From the NCBI RefSeq assembly GCF_013128195.2, contig NZ_CP053452.2:8308001-8372000 (forward strand): DNA of 64,000 nucleotides, written 5' to 3'. This stretch comes from Frigoriglobus tundricola (GTDB taxonomy: Bacteria > Planctomycetota > Planctomycetia > Gemmatales > Gemmataceae). Every line of letters starts with the position of its first letter. Positions within the stretch are counted from its first letter, which is position 1. A model generated the notes under the pieces. It saw only the letters and a program-made list of their open reading frames with translations, ran no database searches and had not been told where the DNA came from. Positions 26,476-35,260 of the stretch are shown one piece after another. Made by a program: the position numbers and the translations under genes.

Positions 26476-28590
26476 TCACTTCCCACCAGGAACCTTGCTC
26501 AGATCCCATAGTAGCACGCTCGTGTCTTGCGAGCCCGATGCGAGGAACTTGCCGTCGGGGGTGAACATCATTGTACTCACCGCCGCGGCGTGACCAATGT
26601 ATGTCCGCGCCCGCTTCCCGCCGGGCCAGTCGTACACGCGCACGCCGAAGGTCTCGAACGGCTCGCCCTGAATGCCGGTCGCGAACTGCTTCCCGTCCGG
26701 GCTAAACACCACCGGGCCGTACACGGCGATCTCGCGCCGCGTCGGCAACTTGTCGATGTCCTTGCCCGCGGTGCCCGCCACGTAATCGACCGACCACAGG
26801 CGCCCCAAGCGCCCGACGAGTACCGCGGAATCTTCACCGGCCGCGGTCACGTACACGGTGTCGGGCTCGATCGGTTCGGTCACCGAGCCGAGTTTTTTGC
26901 GGGTCTTGGTGTCCCACCCGGTCACCTGCACGGCCGCCTTCCCCGTGTCGGCGTCGCGCGTGTGGGTGAGGACCACGAGCCTGCTACCGTCCGCACTGAG
27001 AGAGGCCTGCGGGACCGTGGTCGAGGGCGGCACTTCCAACTCCAGGACGCGCCGCTCGGTCAACAGGTCCCACACCTCGCACGTCCCGGTCCGCTTCGCA
27101 CTGGGCGGGGAACACACGGCGACCACTTTCAGGCCGTCGGGCGTGCGAAAGTACGAGTGATTTGCCGCCGCCACCGGCGGCGGCGGGACCACGAACAGGT
27201 CGGCGCCGCTGGCCACGTCGAACACCTCCAGCGGCACCTGCCCGGAAATCGCCCGCGTCGCGTCGGCCGACAGGGTGACGACCGGGCGCAGCAGCGGCGC
27301 GCCGGGAAGCACCGCGGGGCGGAGCGTAATCGTCTCGGTCGGCAGACCGGTGGCGTAGTCCCAGCGGTACTGGCGGCCGTCGATACCGGACGTGTAAAGG
27401 TCTTTCAAATCGGCCGGGATGGCGATGCTCATCACCCCCGCCACGTGGTCGCTGAGCGGCGTGAGGAGGTTGCCGGTCGGCGCCTCCCACGCGACCGCGA
27501 ACTGCGCGGCGGTCAGCCACGCGACCACCCGCTCGTCGTCCGCGAACTGCAAGCCGCTGAGCTGCGCGACCAACACCCCCGGCGGCGGGGCGGTGACGCC
27601 CAGCGCCTTCCCGTCCGCGGTCCAGCGCTGGATCCGGAAGTCCGCGGCGACCGCGGCGACCGTCTTGCCGTCGGGGGCGACCGCGACCTTCACGCCCTGG
27701 CCCTTGCGCCCGAGGAGGGTCTGCGTGCGCGTGCCGGTTTTCACGTCGAACAGCTCGACCGGCCCGTCACCGGCGGACGCGGCGAAGAACGAGCCGTCGG
27801 CGGAGAACGCCGCGCTCACCACGTGCCCGCCCAGGCCGGAGACGCGCGCCTGGAACAGTTCCGCCGCGCGCGCCACGTCCCACACCCGGGCCGTGCGCGC
27901 CGCCACGGGATCGGCGGCCGGTTTCGGCGCCGGCGGCGCGCCCGGTTCCGCTCGCGCGACCGTCGGGGCCGGCGCCGGCGGGCCGTGGGTCACCAGCGTC
28001 TTTCCGTCCGGCGAGAGGACGGGGACCAGCGGCGCGGGCTGGGCCGTTACGATGCGGGCGAGCACGGCGTTCTCGTCCACGTCCAGCACGACGATTTCGC
28101 CCTTCCCGTCCTTGCCCGTACCGCCGTAAGCGAGCCGCTCGCCCTTTGCGGACAGCGAAACGCCCGGCGTGCCGACGAGTTTCACGCCCTCCGGCGCCTT
28201 CACGGCGAGGAGCAGTTGGCCCGTGGCGACGTCCACAACCGAGAGCTGAGCCGGTCGCGCCACCGCCGCCCGCCGCCCGTCCGCGGAGACCACGACCTGG
28301 CCGGCACCGACCGAACCGATGTTGAGGGGGCGGCCGGTGCCGAGGTTGTAGCGCCGCGTGCGGCCGTCGAGCGTCGGGGCGAGGAACTCGGTGAACTTCG
28401 GGCCGATGAGCCCGACGTGCGGGGCGTCCCGTAAAATCGGTCGCGTCGTTCCGAACCGGAGCTTCGCCCCTTCGGGCAGCGGATCGTCGGCCGGGTCGGC
28501 CGGCTTGGGCTGCGGCCGCGCGGGCGCGGGGGACAGCACGAGCAGCAGCACGGGTCCGACGAACGCGTAACGAACGGGGCTCACAGCCAT
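26476..28590 (-). CDS. Secreted WD40-repeat protein
   Basis: 704 residues from MAVSPVRYAFVGP; the signal peptide continues with VLLLVLSPAPARPQ. The segment DPLPEGAKLRFGTTRP right after it matches the same position in the proteins at 1998 and 35261. WD40-type blades follow to the end (final blade TMMFTPDGKFLASGSQDTSV). Several loops are Ala/Pro-rich insertions, as near 27900. An upstream extension of the frame is Arg/Ala-rich and not credible. Ligand unknown. Confidence 0.87.
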   Translation of the reverse strand: MAVSPVRYAFVGPVLLLVLSPAPARPQPKPADPADDPLPEGAKLRFGTTRPILRDAPHVGLIGPKFTEFLAPTLDGRTRRYNLGTGRPLNIGSVGAGQVVVSADGRRAAVARPAQLSVVDVATGQLLLAVKAPEGVKLVGTPGVSLSAKGERLAYGGTGKDGKGEIVVLDVDENAVLARIVTAQPAPLVPVLSPDGKTLVTHGPPAPAPTVARAEPGAPPAPKPAADPVAARTARVWDVARAAELFQARVSGLGGHVVSAAFSADGSFFAASAGDGPVELFDVKTGTRTQTLLGRKGQGVKVAVAPDGKTVAAVAADFRIQRWTADGKALGVTAPPPGVLVAQLSGLQFADDERVVAWLTAAQFAVAWEAPTGNLLTPLSDHVAGVMSIAIPADLKDLYTSGIDGRQYRWDYATGLPTETITLRPAVLPGAPLLRPVVTLSADATRAISGQVPLEVFDVASGADLFVVPPPPVAAANHSYFRTPDGLKVVAVCSPPSAKRTGTCEVWDLLTERRVLELEVPPSTTVPQASLSADGSRLVVLTHTRDADTGKAAVQVTGWDTKTRKKLGSVTEPIEPDTVYVTAAGEDSAVLVGRLGRLWSVDYVAGTAGKDIDKLPTRREIAVYGPVVFSPDGKQFATGIQGEPFETFGVRVYDWPGGKRARTYIGHAAAVSTMMFTPDGKFLASGSQDTSVLLWDLSKVPGGK

Positions 28591-29413
28591 CGAGTTGCTC
28601 CTCGAACAAGCGAGACGGAGGCGACACTTTACCGGCGCCGCTCGTGCGCGTACTCGGCCGCGCACACGGGCCGCCGCGCGCTGCGGCCGAGCGACGACCC
28701 GGGCCGCTGGGCCGATCCGGAACGGCACCCGCGAACCCTTTACCGGAAAGCCCCCGGTCGGAGCACGGCGAGCGAGATGATCGCGTCGGATCGGCCCGCG
28801 GCCCGACCGCTCCCGGGCACCCGAGTGCGGGCGGGGAGCGGCCCGGACCGGTGGCGGAGTTCGACCCGGATCTCACGGCCGCTCGCGATCGGCTGCTCCC
28901 GTTCTTCTCCTCACACGGTTGCTACCGGGGTTCGCGCCTTAGTGTCGCACGGACAGATCACATTGTCAAATAACCGGTGGTGGAAAGATCGGGTGTATGA
29001 AGTCTTTGATCGTAGGCATTACGCTCCACATGATAACTGGTAAGCTCGGCCGTGTGTCGCATCCCCCCGAACCGCGTGAAGTCGGTCACTCGCGGACCGC
29101 GCGACACCCGCTACCTTCGCCGAATGGTGAGGGCGCCGCTCGCGGAGCGAGTGGCCTCTTTTCCCGAACGGGACAGAAAGTCGGTCACCCGCGGAGGGAG
29201 GGACACCCACCACGGATTCCAAATGGGGGCGTGCGACTGGCGGAGCGAGTGGCCGACTGTGCGGAACCGAACGTTCGGCGCGGCCCGGCCCCGATCTGTA
29301 ACGAAGACTTGGTGCGAACGCCTGGGCTGAGGGGGCGGGGAGCCGCTCGAAAACGCGGGTCAATTATTTTCCCGCAGGTACCCAAACCCCGGACGTGCGG
29401 TGCCGGCCCGCGG
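28591..29413. other. Intergenic region with a diverged tandem repeat
   Basis: 823 bp. It carries the promoter side of the WD40 gene and, at 29079-29275, two imperfect copies of a roughly 98-bp unit. No gene is supported. Confidence 0.5.
29079..29275. repeat. Two imperfect tandem copies, about 98 bp each
   Basis: AAGTCGGTCAC begins at 29079 and again at 29178; GCGGAGCGAGTGG recurs at 29142 and 29240. The two units share conserved starts and ends with diverged middles. It is a non-coding intergenic repeat. Confidence 0.65.
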
Positions 29414-30142
29414 TCAGAGGTAGCGGGCCACCATCGGCCGCCACGCGGCCGCCTTGTGGGCGCGGCCGGGCCAGACGTGCAGGTCGTGGGTCACCCCCTT
29501 GACCCGTAGGGTGTCACTCAGGTGACGGTTGCTCCCCAGGAACGGGTCCGCCTCCCCGACCGCCAGCGTCACCCCCGCCCGCCGCAGCGACCCGAGCCGT
29601 TCCTCGTCCTCCAGAGCCGGCAGGAAGTGCGCCGGGGTGTGGTAGTACACCCCGAGGTCGTAGTGCCCGTCCAGCAGGTCGCGGAACGGGCCGATCGGCG
29701 CGGTCAGATCGTACCGCCCGCTCAGGGCGACGACCCGGCCGACGACGCCCGGGTGCCGCGCCGTCAGGTTGACCGCGTGGTACGCCCCCATGCTGCACCC
29801 GTGGGCGGTGACGACCGGGTGCGGGTTCAACAGGCGGGTCAGCGGCAGCACCTCGTCCAGGATGTACGCCTCGTACGCCTCGTGGCGCCGCACCCGGTCG
29901 GGCGGGCTCCGCCAGGGACAGTAGAAGGACTCGGCGTCCACGCTGTCCAGGCAGTAAAGTTGGACCTCCCCGGCGCCGATCCGGCCGCGGGCGGCGTCCA
30001 CCAGGCCCCAGTCCTCGAAGTCGTAGAACCGGCCGGCCCGGGTGGGGAACACCAGCACCCGCTCGCCCGCGTGCCCGAAGACGAGCAGCTCCATGTCCCG
30101 CTCGAGGCGGGGGCTGTGCCAGCGGTGGTACTCGCGGTTCAC
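29414..30142 (-). CDS. Esterase-family alpha/beta-hydrolase
   Basis: 242 residues from a GTG (VNREYHRWHSPRLERDMELL). MELLVFGHAGERVLVFPTRA, then the elbow GCSMGAY with the Ser nucleophile, VVALSGRYDLTAPIGPF, GEADPFLGSNR (acid) and WPGRAHKAAAW (His) follow the esterase D / PF00756 pattern. The upstream part of the open frame is a low-complexity Arg/Pro stretch and was excluded. It runs in the same direction as, and 95 bp after, the SGNH hydrolase gene, hence two predicted ester hydrolases side by side. Confidence 0.85.
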   Translation of the reverse strand: MNREYHRWHSPRLERDMELLVFGHAGERVLVFPTRAGRFYDFEDWGLVDAARGRIGAGEVQLYCLDSVDAESFYCPWRSPPDRVRRHEAYEAYILDEVLPLTRLLNPHPVVTAHGCSMGAYHAVNLTARHPGVVGRVVALSGRYDLTAPIGPFRDLLDGHYDLGVYYHTPAHFLPALEDEERLGSLRRAGVTLAVGEADPFLGSNRHLSDTLRVKGVTHDLHVWPGRAHKAAAWRPMVARYL

Positions 30143-30237
30143 GGCGGTGCCCCGGCGGGTTCCGGCCGTCCGTGGGCCTGCCTGCGGTCCTTTAATAAAC
30201 CATGCGCGTTGCCGATGGAGGTCGTCAGAAGGTCCGG

Positions 30238-30837
30238 TTAAGACCGGGCGAAGATCCACTCGGTCCGGCCGACGATGTCGGCCCAAACCCGGTAACCGGC
30301 CGGGCTGAGGTGCAACCCGTCGGGGGCGTACAGGGCGGGCCGGGGCCGGCCGTCCGCGAGCATCGGGGCGTGAACGTCCACGAAGCGGGTGGCCGGGCGG
30401 AGGGCCAGTTCGGCCGCGAACCGCCGGTTGGTCTCTTCGATCCGGGGTTGCAGGTGCCACCGGGCCGGGCTCGGCTTGATCGCGAGGAGCGCCAACCGGG
30501 CGGCCGGCAGGGCGCTCCCGAACCGGTCGAGTACCGACCGCAGGGCGGCCACCACGTCGTCCGGGGACCGGCCGTCACCGAGGTCGTTGTCCCCGGCGTA
30601 CAGGACGACGGCCCGGGGCCGGCACGGCGGAACGAGTCGGGCGAAGAAGTGGGCGCACGCGGCCAGGGTGGACCCGCCGAACCCGAGGTTGACGACGGCG
30701 TGGCCGGGGAAGTCGGCGGCCAGGGTGTCCCACAGGCGGATCGACGAGCTGCCGTAGAAGGCGACCGCGGCGGGCGGCGGGGGGCGGTCCCGGAGCGCGG
30801 CTTCCAGTCCGCGGACCTCGTCTTCGTACCAGTCCAT
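30238..30837 (-). CDS. SGNH/GDSL-family hydrolase
   Basis: 199 residues from [10 protein letters not shown]. Block I is [16 protein letters not shown] (Ser nucleophile), block [12 protein letters not shown] (Gly), block [16 protein letters not shown] (Asn) and block [17 protein letters not shown] (Asp and His). All catalytic elements are present. No signal peptide. The frame is open far upstream but without the fold, so the ATG at 30837 was chosen. Probably hydrolyses an ester or acyl group; the substrate is unknown. Confidence 0.9.
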   Translation of the reverse strand: MDWYEDEVRGLEAALRDRPPPPAAVAFYGSSSIRLWDTLAADFPGHAVVNLGFGGSTLAACAHFFARLVPPCRPRAVVLYAGDNDLGDGRSPDDVVAALRSVLDRFGSALPAARLALLAIKPSPARWHLQPRIEETNRRFAAELALRPATRFVDVHAPMLADGRPRPALYAPDGLHLSPAGYRVWADIVGRTEWIFARS

Positions 30838-31072
30838 CGCGGGCACCTCGGCGGGCGGGGCGGGGGAAGGGGATCTTACGCCGCACCGCGTGCGCCCGGC
30901 AACCGTCGCGACCCGGCGCCGGGTCGTCAGCAGGAACGCCGAGGGGAAGGGCGTCCTCCTCGGATCGCTCGCGGCGCTGAAGCGGATGAGGAAATCGAGC
31001 CCATTCGGGCGATACTGGTCGCGCCACGGTATACAAAAGACTCGGCCTCCCATCACCCCATCGGAGCCCCCC

Positions 31073-31975
31073 ATGCTGACTCGTCGCGACTTTCTTGCCA
31101 CCTCTGCCGCCGCCGCCGGAGCGGCGCTCCTGCCGGCCGGCGCCCGCGCCGCCGAGCCGACCGACCTGTTCAAGATCTCGCTCGCCCAGTGGTCGCTGCA
31201 CCGCGCGTTCTTCGGCAACAAGGCCGACCCGCTCAAGTTCGCGGAGGTCGCCACGAAGGACTACGGCATCGCCGCCGTCGAGTACGTCAATCAGTTCTAC
31301 AGTTCGAAGAAGAAGGACGGCGCGTACCTCGCCGACCTGAAGAAGGTCGCCGACGACAACCAGGTGACCAGCGTTCTGATCATGTGCGACGGCGAGGGCG
31401 CGCTGGGCGACCCGGACGAGAAGAAGCGGACCAAGGCCGTCGAGAACCACTACCGCTGGGTGGAGTGGGCGAAGTTCCTGGGCTGCCACTCGATCCGCGT
31501 CAACGCCCAGACCGGCGGCGACGGCACCCGCGACGAGAAGGCCAAGACCGTGGCCGACGGGCTCCGCAAGCTGAGCGAGTTCGGGGAGAAGCACAAGATC
31601 GCGGTGATCGTCGAGAACCACGGCGGGCTGTCGTCCGACGGGGCGTGGCTCGCGGGCGTCATGAAGCTGGTGGACAGCAAGTTCTGCGGCACGCTCCCCG
31701 ACTTCGGGAACTTCGGCAGCTACGACCGCTACAAGGGCGTGGACGAGCTGATGCCGTTCGCCAAGGGCGTGTCGGCCAAGACCCACGACTTCGACGACAA
31801 GGGCAACGAGACCCACACCGACTACCGCAAGATGCTCGACATCGTGGTGAAGAAGCACAAGTACCACGGGTTCATCGGGATCGAATACGAGGGCGGTAAG
31901 GCGAGCGAGCCCGAGGGCATCAAGGCGACGAAGAAGCTGCTGGAAACCGTTCGCGGCGAGCTCGCGAAGGGGTGA
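31073..31975 (+). CDS. Tat-exported sugar phosphate isomerase/epimerase-like TIM barrel protein
   Basis: 300 residues. [20 protein letters not shown] is a twin-arginine signal. The mature part is a xylose-isomerase-like TIM barrel (AP endonuclease 2 superfamily): [40 protein letters not shown] with Glu and His, [20 protein letters not shown] and FIGIEYEGG. The Glu, Asp, His and Glu metal ligands are recognisable. Exported members of this family are abundant in planctomycetes. A perfect bidirectional terminator follows. Confidence 0.9.
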   Translation: MLTRRDFLATSAAAAGAALLPAGARAAEPTDLFKISLAQWSLHRAFFGNKADPLKFAEVATKDYGIAAVEYVNQFYSSKKKDGAYLADLKKVADDNQVTSVLIMCDGEGALGDPDEKKRTKAVENHYRWVEWAKFLGCHSIRVNAQTGGDGTRDEKAKTVADGLRKLSEFGEKHKIAVIVENHGGLSSDGAWLAGVMKLVDSKFCGTLPDFGNFGSYDRYKGVDELMPFAKGVSAKTHDFDDKGNETHTDYRKMLDIVVKKHKYHGFIGIEYEGGKASEPEGIKATKKLLETVRGELAKG

Positions 31976-31996
31976 GATGGAGCCGTCCGCGGCTAC

Positions 31997-32034
31997 AAAT
32001 GAAAAACCCGCCTGTGAAGGCGGGTTTTTCATTT
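31997..32034. terminator. Bidirectional Rho-independent terminator
   Basis: A perfect 17-bp inverted repeat (AAATGAAAAACCCGCCT and complement) with a GTGA loop puts U-tracts on both strands. It serves the isomerase-like gene on the plus strand and the convergent Gly/Tyr-rich gene on the minus strand. Confidence 0.92.
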
Positions 32035-32049
32035 GGGTGGTGGCGAAGA

Positions 32050-32394
32050 CTACCGGCGGAACCCGAAGGGACGGTATCCGTAGCTCGGGTAACCGTAGGT
32101 CGGATAGCTGTAGCCCAAATAAGGGTAACCGTACACGCCATATCCGCCCAGTCCGTACCCGCCGTAACTCGAGTACCCGCCGCCGTAGTACCCGCCGCCG
32201 TATCCCCGGTATCCGCCGCCGTAAACCCCGCCGTAGCCACCCACGTGACCGCCGCCGTGGGCGTACCCGCCGGCGTGCCCACCGCCCCCGTGCCCGCCCC
32301 CTCCGTGCCCGCCGCCGTGACCAGCCGCGGATGCGATGCCCGCGAAGCCGAAGGTCGCCAGGCCCACGCCGAGGGCCAAAATGATGCGTTTCAT
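32050..32394 (-). CDS. Secreted Gly/His/Tyr-rich low-complexity protein
   Basis: 114 residues. A signal peptide (KRIILALGVGLATFGFAGIA) is followed by a His/Gly block (GHGGGHGGGGHGGGGHAGGY), then a Gly/Tyr block (GGYGGVYGGGYRGYGGGYYG) and a Tyr/Pro tail. Such repeats form flexible, often adhesive or cell-surface material; the His-rich half could bind metal. No catalytic residues. It shares the terminator at 31997 with the convergent gene. Confidence 0.82.
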   Translation of the reverse strand: MKRIILALGVGLATFGFAGIASAAGHGGGHGGGGHGGGGHAGGYAHGGGHVGGYGGVYGGGYRGYGGGYYGGGYSSYGGYGLGGYGVYGYPYLGYSYPTYGYPSYGYRPFGFRR

Positions 32395-32730
32395 GGTGCT
32401 GTACTTTCGTGTTGGGCGATACCGGTATTGTACGCTGCACGCCCTCCCACTTGCGCCGAACACTTCAAGAATTGGACATGGTTGCAATTCGAAAGATAAG
32501 GTCACATTTGAATTGATTTGAGGGGCGGCCGCTGAGAAACGGTTCACGAAAAACCATGAAAAAGCGCCTGGGTGGTGCCCGTCTGGCCGAACGAGTCCAG
32601 CGTGCCATAACTGGGAATTCACGACCGAACGTCAGAATTCAGTCGCTCCCCGGCGTCGCGGCGCCGCGGATCACCGATCTGACACCCCATTCAAACGCTC
32701 GGCCCGGATCGGGAGCGCCCGGTCGGGGGA
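32395..32730. other. Intergenic region, no gene seen
   Basis: 336 bp between the start of the Gly/Tyr-rich gene and the stop of the SRAP gene. It should hold the Gly/Tyr-rich gene promoter in a relatively AT-richer stretch near 32400-32520; nothing else is recognisable. Confidence 0.45.
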
Positions 32731-33393
32731 TCACGCGGCCGGGTCGAGCAGGTGTGGCCCTTCGTTCTTCGGGCTGTTCACCAGCGGGTTCGCTTCGACC
32801 GCTTCCATCAGCTCCGTCGGGTACGGCCTTAGCAGCGCGTGAGCGGCCTTCGGCAGGGTGCCCGCGTCGAGCCACGTTGCGTAGTCGTCTGGCGCCAGGA
32901 TCGCGGGCATCCGGTCGTGAAACGGCCGCACCAGGTCGTTCGCGGCCGTGGTGATGAGACAGCAGGTGAACAGGGCCGGCGTGTCCCGCACCTTCCACTT
33001 CGACCACAGGCCGGCGAACCCCATGACCCCGCCGCCCTTGAGCCGGAACCGGTGCGGGCGCTTTTTCCCTTCGGCCACGCTCCACTCGTAGAACCCCGTG
33101 GCCGGTAGGACGCACCGGCGGTCCCGGAACGAGTCCGCGAAGGTGGGCAGCCCGGCGACGGTCTCGGCGCGGGCGTTGATCGGGCCGGGCCGGCCGTCGT
33201 TCGACCAGTACGGCACCAGCCCCCACTTCAGGAGCGCGAGCCCCCGTTTCGTAGGGTCCGCTTTCGGGGCGACGACGGCGACGAGTTGGGCCGGCGCGAT
33301 GTTGTACCGGGCGGTCAGGTCCGGTGCCTGTTCGAGCCCGAAGTGCCCGACCAGGTCCGCCGGGGAGGCGGCGAGAACGAAGCGACCGCACAT
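32731..33393 (-). CDS. SRAP domain protein (HMCES/YedK-type abasic-site DNA-protein crosslinker), copy 1
   Basis: 220 residues. The catalytic Cys2 in MCGRFVLAASPADL becomes N-terminal after Met removal and forms a thiazolidine link to abasic sites in single-stranded DNA. Also visible: ARYNIAPAQLVAVVAP, GPINARAETVAG (Asn), ATGFYEWSV (Glu), PHRFRLKGGGVMGFAGLW and RPFHDRMPAIL (His). A second, interrupted copy of exactly the same length lies at 47640 on the tRNA-linked element. Role: protection of abasic sites during replication. Confidence 0.94.
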   Translation of the reverse strand: MCGRFVLAASPADLVGHFGLEQAPDLTARYNIAPAQLVAVVAPKADPTKRGLALLKWGLVPYWSNDGRPGPINARAETVAGLPTFADSFRDRRCVLPATGFYEWSVAEGKKRPHRFRLKGGGVMGFAGLWSKWKVRDTPALFTCCLITTAANDLVRPFHDRMPAILAPDDYATWLDAGTLPKAAHALLRPYPTELMEAVEANPLVNSPKNEGPHLLDPAA

Positions 33394-33729
33394 GGGAGCG
33401 GCTCCGAGCTGGCGACCCGCGGGTTCGGCACTCCCTATAGTTTCCCGCGTGCCCGCGCCACGAGCTGCGCACCCGGCCGGTTCGTTCGCCGGCCGCTGCC
33501 CGCGGCGCACGTCCATTCGGAATTGTCGCTACCCTCGGCGCAGCGGAGGTACTCACTGGAGTGGTACGCGTGTCCGATCCGGACGAGTGGCGGCGGCAGC
33601 GGATTGGACCTCAGTCGGAATCATCGGTGCGGGCACGCGGGAAAACCGGCCCGGGGCCACGCGATAGCGTCTGAAATGTCGAATGTTGCACGGTACCATT
33701 GAGATCAAAGATGCGGAGGCGCCACAACC
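33394..33729. other. Divergent intergenic region, no gene seen
   Basis: 336 bp between the divergent SRAP and LRR genes. A CTATAG box near 33437 on the SRAP side may be a minus-10 element. No other structure recognised. Confidence 0.4.
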
Positions 33730-34956
33730 ATGACGAATCGAACGGCCCTATTCCTGGCCCTGGCGGTGCTCTCCTTTTCATGCCGGCGGCCCGACCCCGG
33801 TCGGCGCGACGCTCCCCCGGCCCCGGCCGACGGCGACCTCGCGCTGCTGGTCGGCAAATGGAAGATCGAGCGGGCCGTGGCTGACGGCAAGAACTATTCG
33901 GTTTCCTACCGGCAGGCGAAGCTCGAGATCGCAGCCGGAGGCAAATACACGTTCGTCATGCCCGGGCTGGTCGAAGAGGGGGGTACGATAACCATCGACC
34001 CGAAAAAAAGTCCGAAAGAAATGGACCTGAAGGCCGACGGGCAGGCCTTGAACCGGTTGCAGCCCACGATCGATCTGCTCCAGGACGCGCTCGGGCACGC
34101 CCGTCCCGCTGACGGCCGCCGCGGAAATCCGGTACAGTCGGCGATCTATCAGCTCGACGGCGACGACCTGACGATTTGCTTGAGCATGATCGAGGACCGG
34201 CGCCCGACGGCCTTCGAGACCACTGCGGACTCCTGGCGGGTCCTCATGACCTGTAAGCGGAAGAAACCTACCGACAAACCGAAGAACGAGATCGCCAAGG
34301 GCCCGGCGCCTCCCCCGCTGCCCGAGGGCGTCCGGCACGAGTGGGCGCGGGCGGGAGCCGAAGTCGGCTGGATGGGAACACTGAGCGAGCCCGTCACATT
34401 GGACTTTCGGACCACACCCGAGGCGCTGAACGACGCGGTTCCCGCGTTTCGGTTCGAGGTCTGGAAAACGGGTGCGGTGGGTCAGCTCCCGGTTCCGAAA
34501 GCGCCGTTCGGACTGTACCTCGTGGGCACAGAGGCGACCGATGCGGAACTGAAGGGGCTGGCGGCGCTCGAGTCCCTGAGCGCGCTCGATCTGGCGTTTA
34601 CCAAGCTGACGGACGATGGATTGAGGAACCTGTCCGGCCTGAAATCTCTAAATTCATTAAATATTTTTGCCACCAAGGTGACGGATAATGGCTTGAAAGA
34701 ATTAGCAAACATGAAATCGCTGCACACTTTGGACCTGCGGGTCCTTGACGTAACCGATGCGGGCCTGAAGGAACTGGCCGGGCTGAAAAATCTGAAAACC
34801 CTGGATCTCGTGGGAACGAAAGTCACGGACGCCGGTTTGAAGGAGCTGGCCGGGTTGAGTGCCTTGCGGTATCTCGACCTGACGGACACGCGGGTGACAA
34901 GCGCGGGCGTGCAGGAGCTGAAGCGGGCGCTGCCCAACTGCCAGATTCTCGACTGA
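33730..34956 (+). CDS. Lipoprotein with TIGR03067-like domain and leucine-rich repeats
   Basis: 408 residues. The N-terminus FLALAVLSFSCRR has a lipobox-like Cys, suggesting membrane anchoring. Residues about 38-175 (LLVGKWKIERAVADGKNYSV, AIYQLDGDDLTICLSMIED, RPTAFETTADS) match the planctomycete TIGR03067 domain. From about 265, short LRRs of the x-L-x-x-L-D-L-x-x-T-K-V-T-D-x-G-L type run to the C-terminus (six or so). The stretch 34640-34720 is AT-richer than its surroundings, with rare codons, possibly an imported or recombined repeat. A protein-binding surface lipoprotein is inferred. Confidence 0.85.
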   Translation: MTNRTALFLALAVLSFSCRRPDPGRRDAPPAPADGDLALLVGKWKIERAVADGKNYSVSYRQAKLEIAAGGKYTFVMPGLVEEGGTITIDPKKSPKEMDLKADGQALNRLQPTIDLLQDALGHARPADGRRGNPVQSAIYQLDGDDLTICLSMIEDRRPTAFETTADSWRVLMTCKRKKPTDKPKNEIAKGPAPPPLPEGVRHEWARAGAEVGWMGTLSEPVTLDFRTTPEALNDAVPAFRFEVWKTGAVGQLPVPKAPFGLYLVGTEATDAELKGLAALESLSALDLAFTKLTDDGLRNLSGLKSLNSLNIFATKVTDNGLKELANMKSLHTLDLRVLDVTDAGLKELAGLKNLKTLDLVGTKVTDAGLKELAGLSALRYLDLTDTRVTSAGVQELKRALPNCQILD

Positions 34957-35260
34957 AGAACCCGATACGCGGTACGGCGCCACGGCCCGCGTGCAACACG
35001 TCGAAACGGTGTTCTCGGTTTCGGTCCTCTTCCTCGGTCTTGTTCTCCTCGCCGTGCCCTCTCCCCCCCGCTGTGCGGGGCCCCTCTCTCTGGTGAGTCC
35101 ACTTTTTCTTCTGGCTTCAGAACCGAGAGCCCAAACGATTTGTGCGTGCCGAGGTGACTCGAGAGACCCGTGTCCGATCGAAAAAATCTTGCGTTTTCAG
35201 GCCGCCTCTCCGTCGGCGGGCAATAGAGGGGAAAATACCCACCCGTTGGAGGGCCGCGGC
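34957..35260. other. Leader region before the sigma-WD40 gene
   Basis: 304 bp. It contains a CCCGC-TGT-GCGGG hairpin in a C/T-rich repeat near 35055-35090 and ends with GGAGG nine bases before the GTG at 35261. The frame is open through it, but the composition argues against coding. Confidence 0.5.

Noticed and set aside
26527-28434. Long plus-strand frame opposite the WD40 gene
   Set aside because: No ribosome site or motif, and the opposite strand encodes regular WD40 blades.
30575-32440. Long minus-strand frame covering the isomerase-like gene
   Set aside because: Low-complexity translation; the plus strand carries a Tat signal and TIM-barrel motifs and ends in a terminator.
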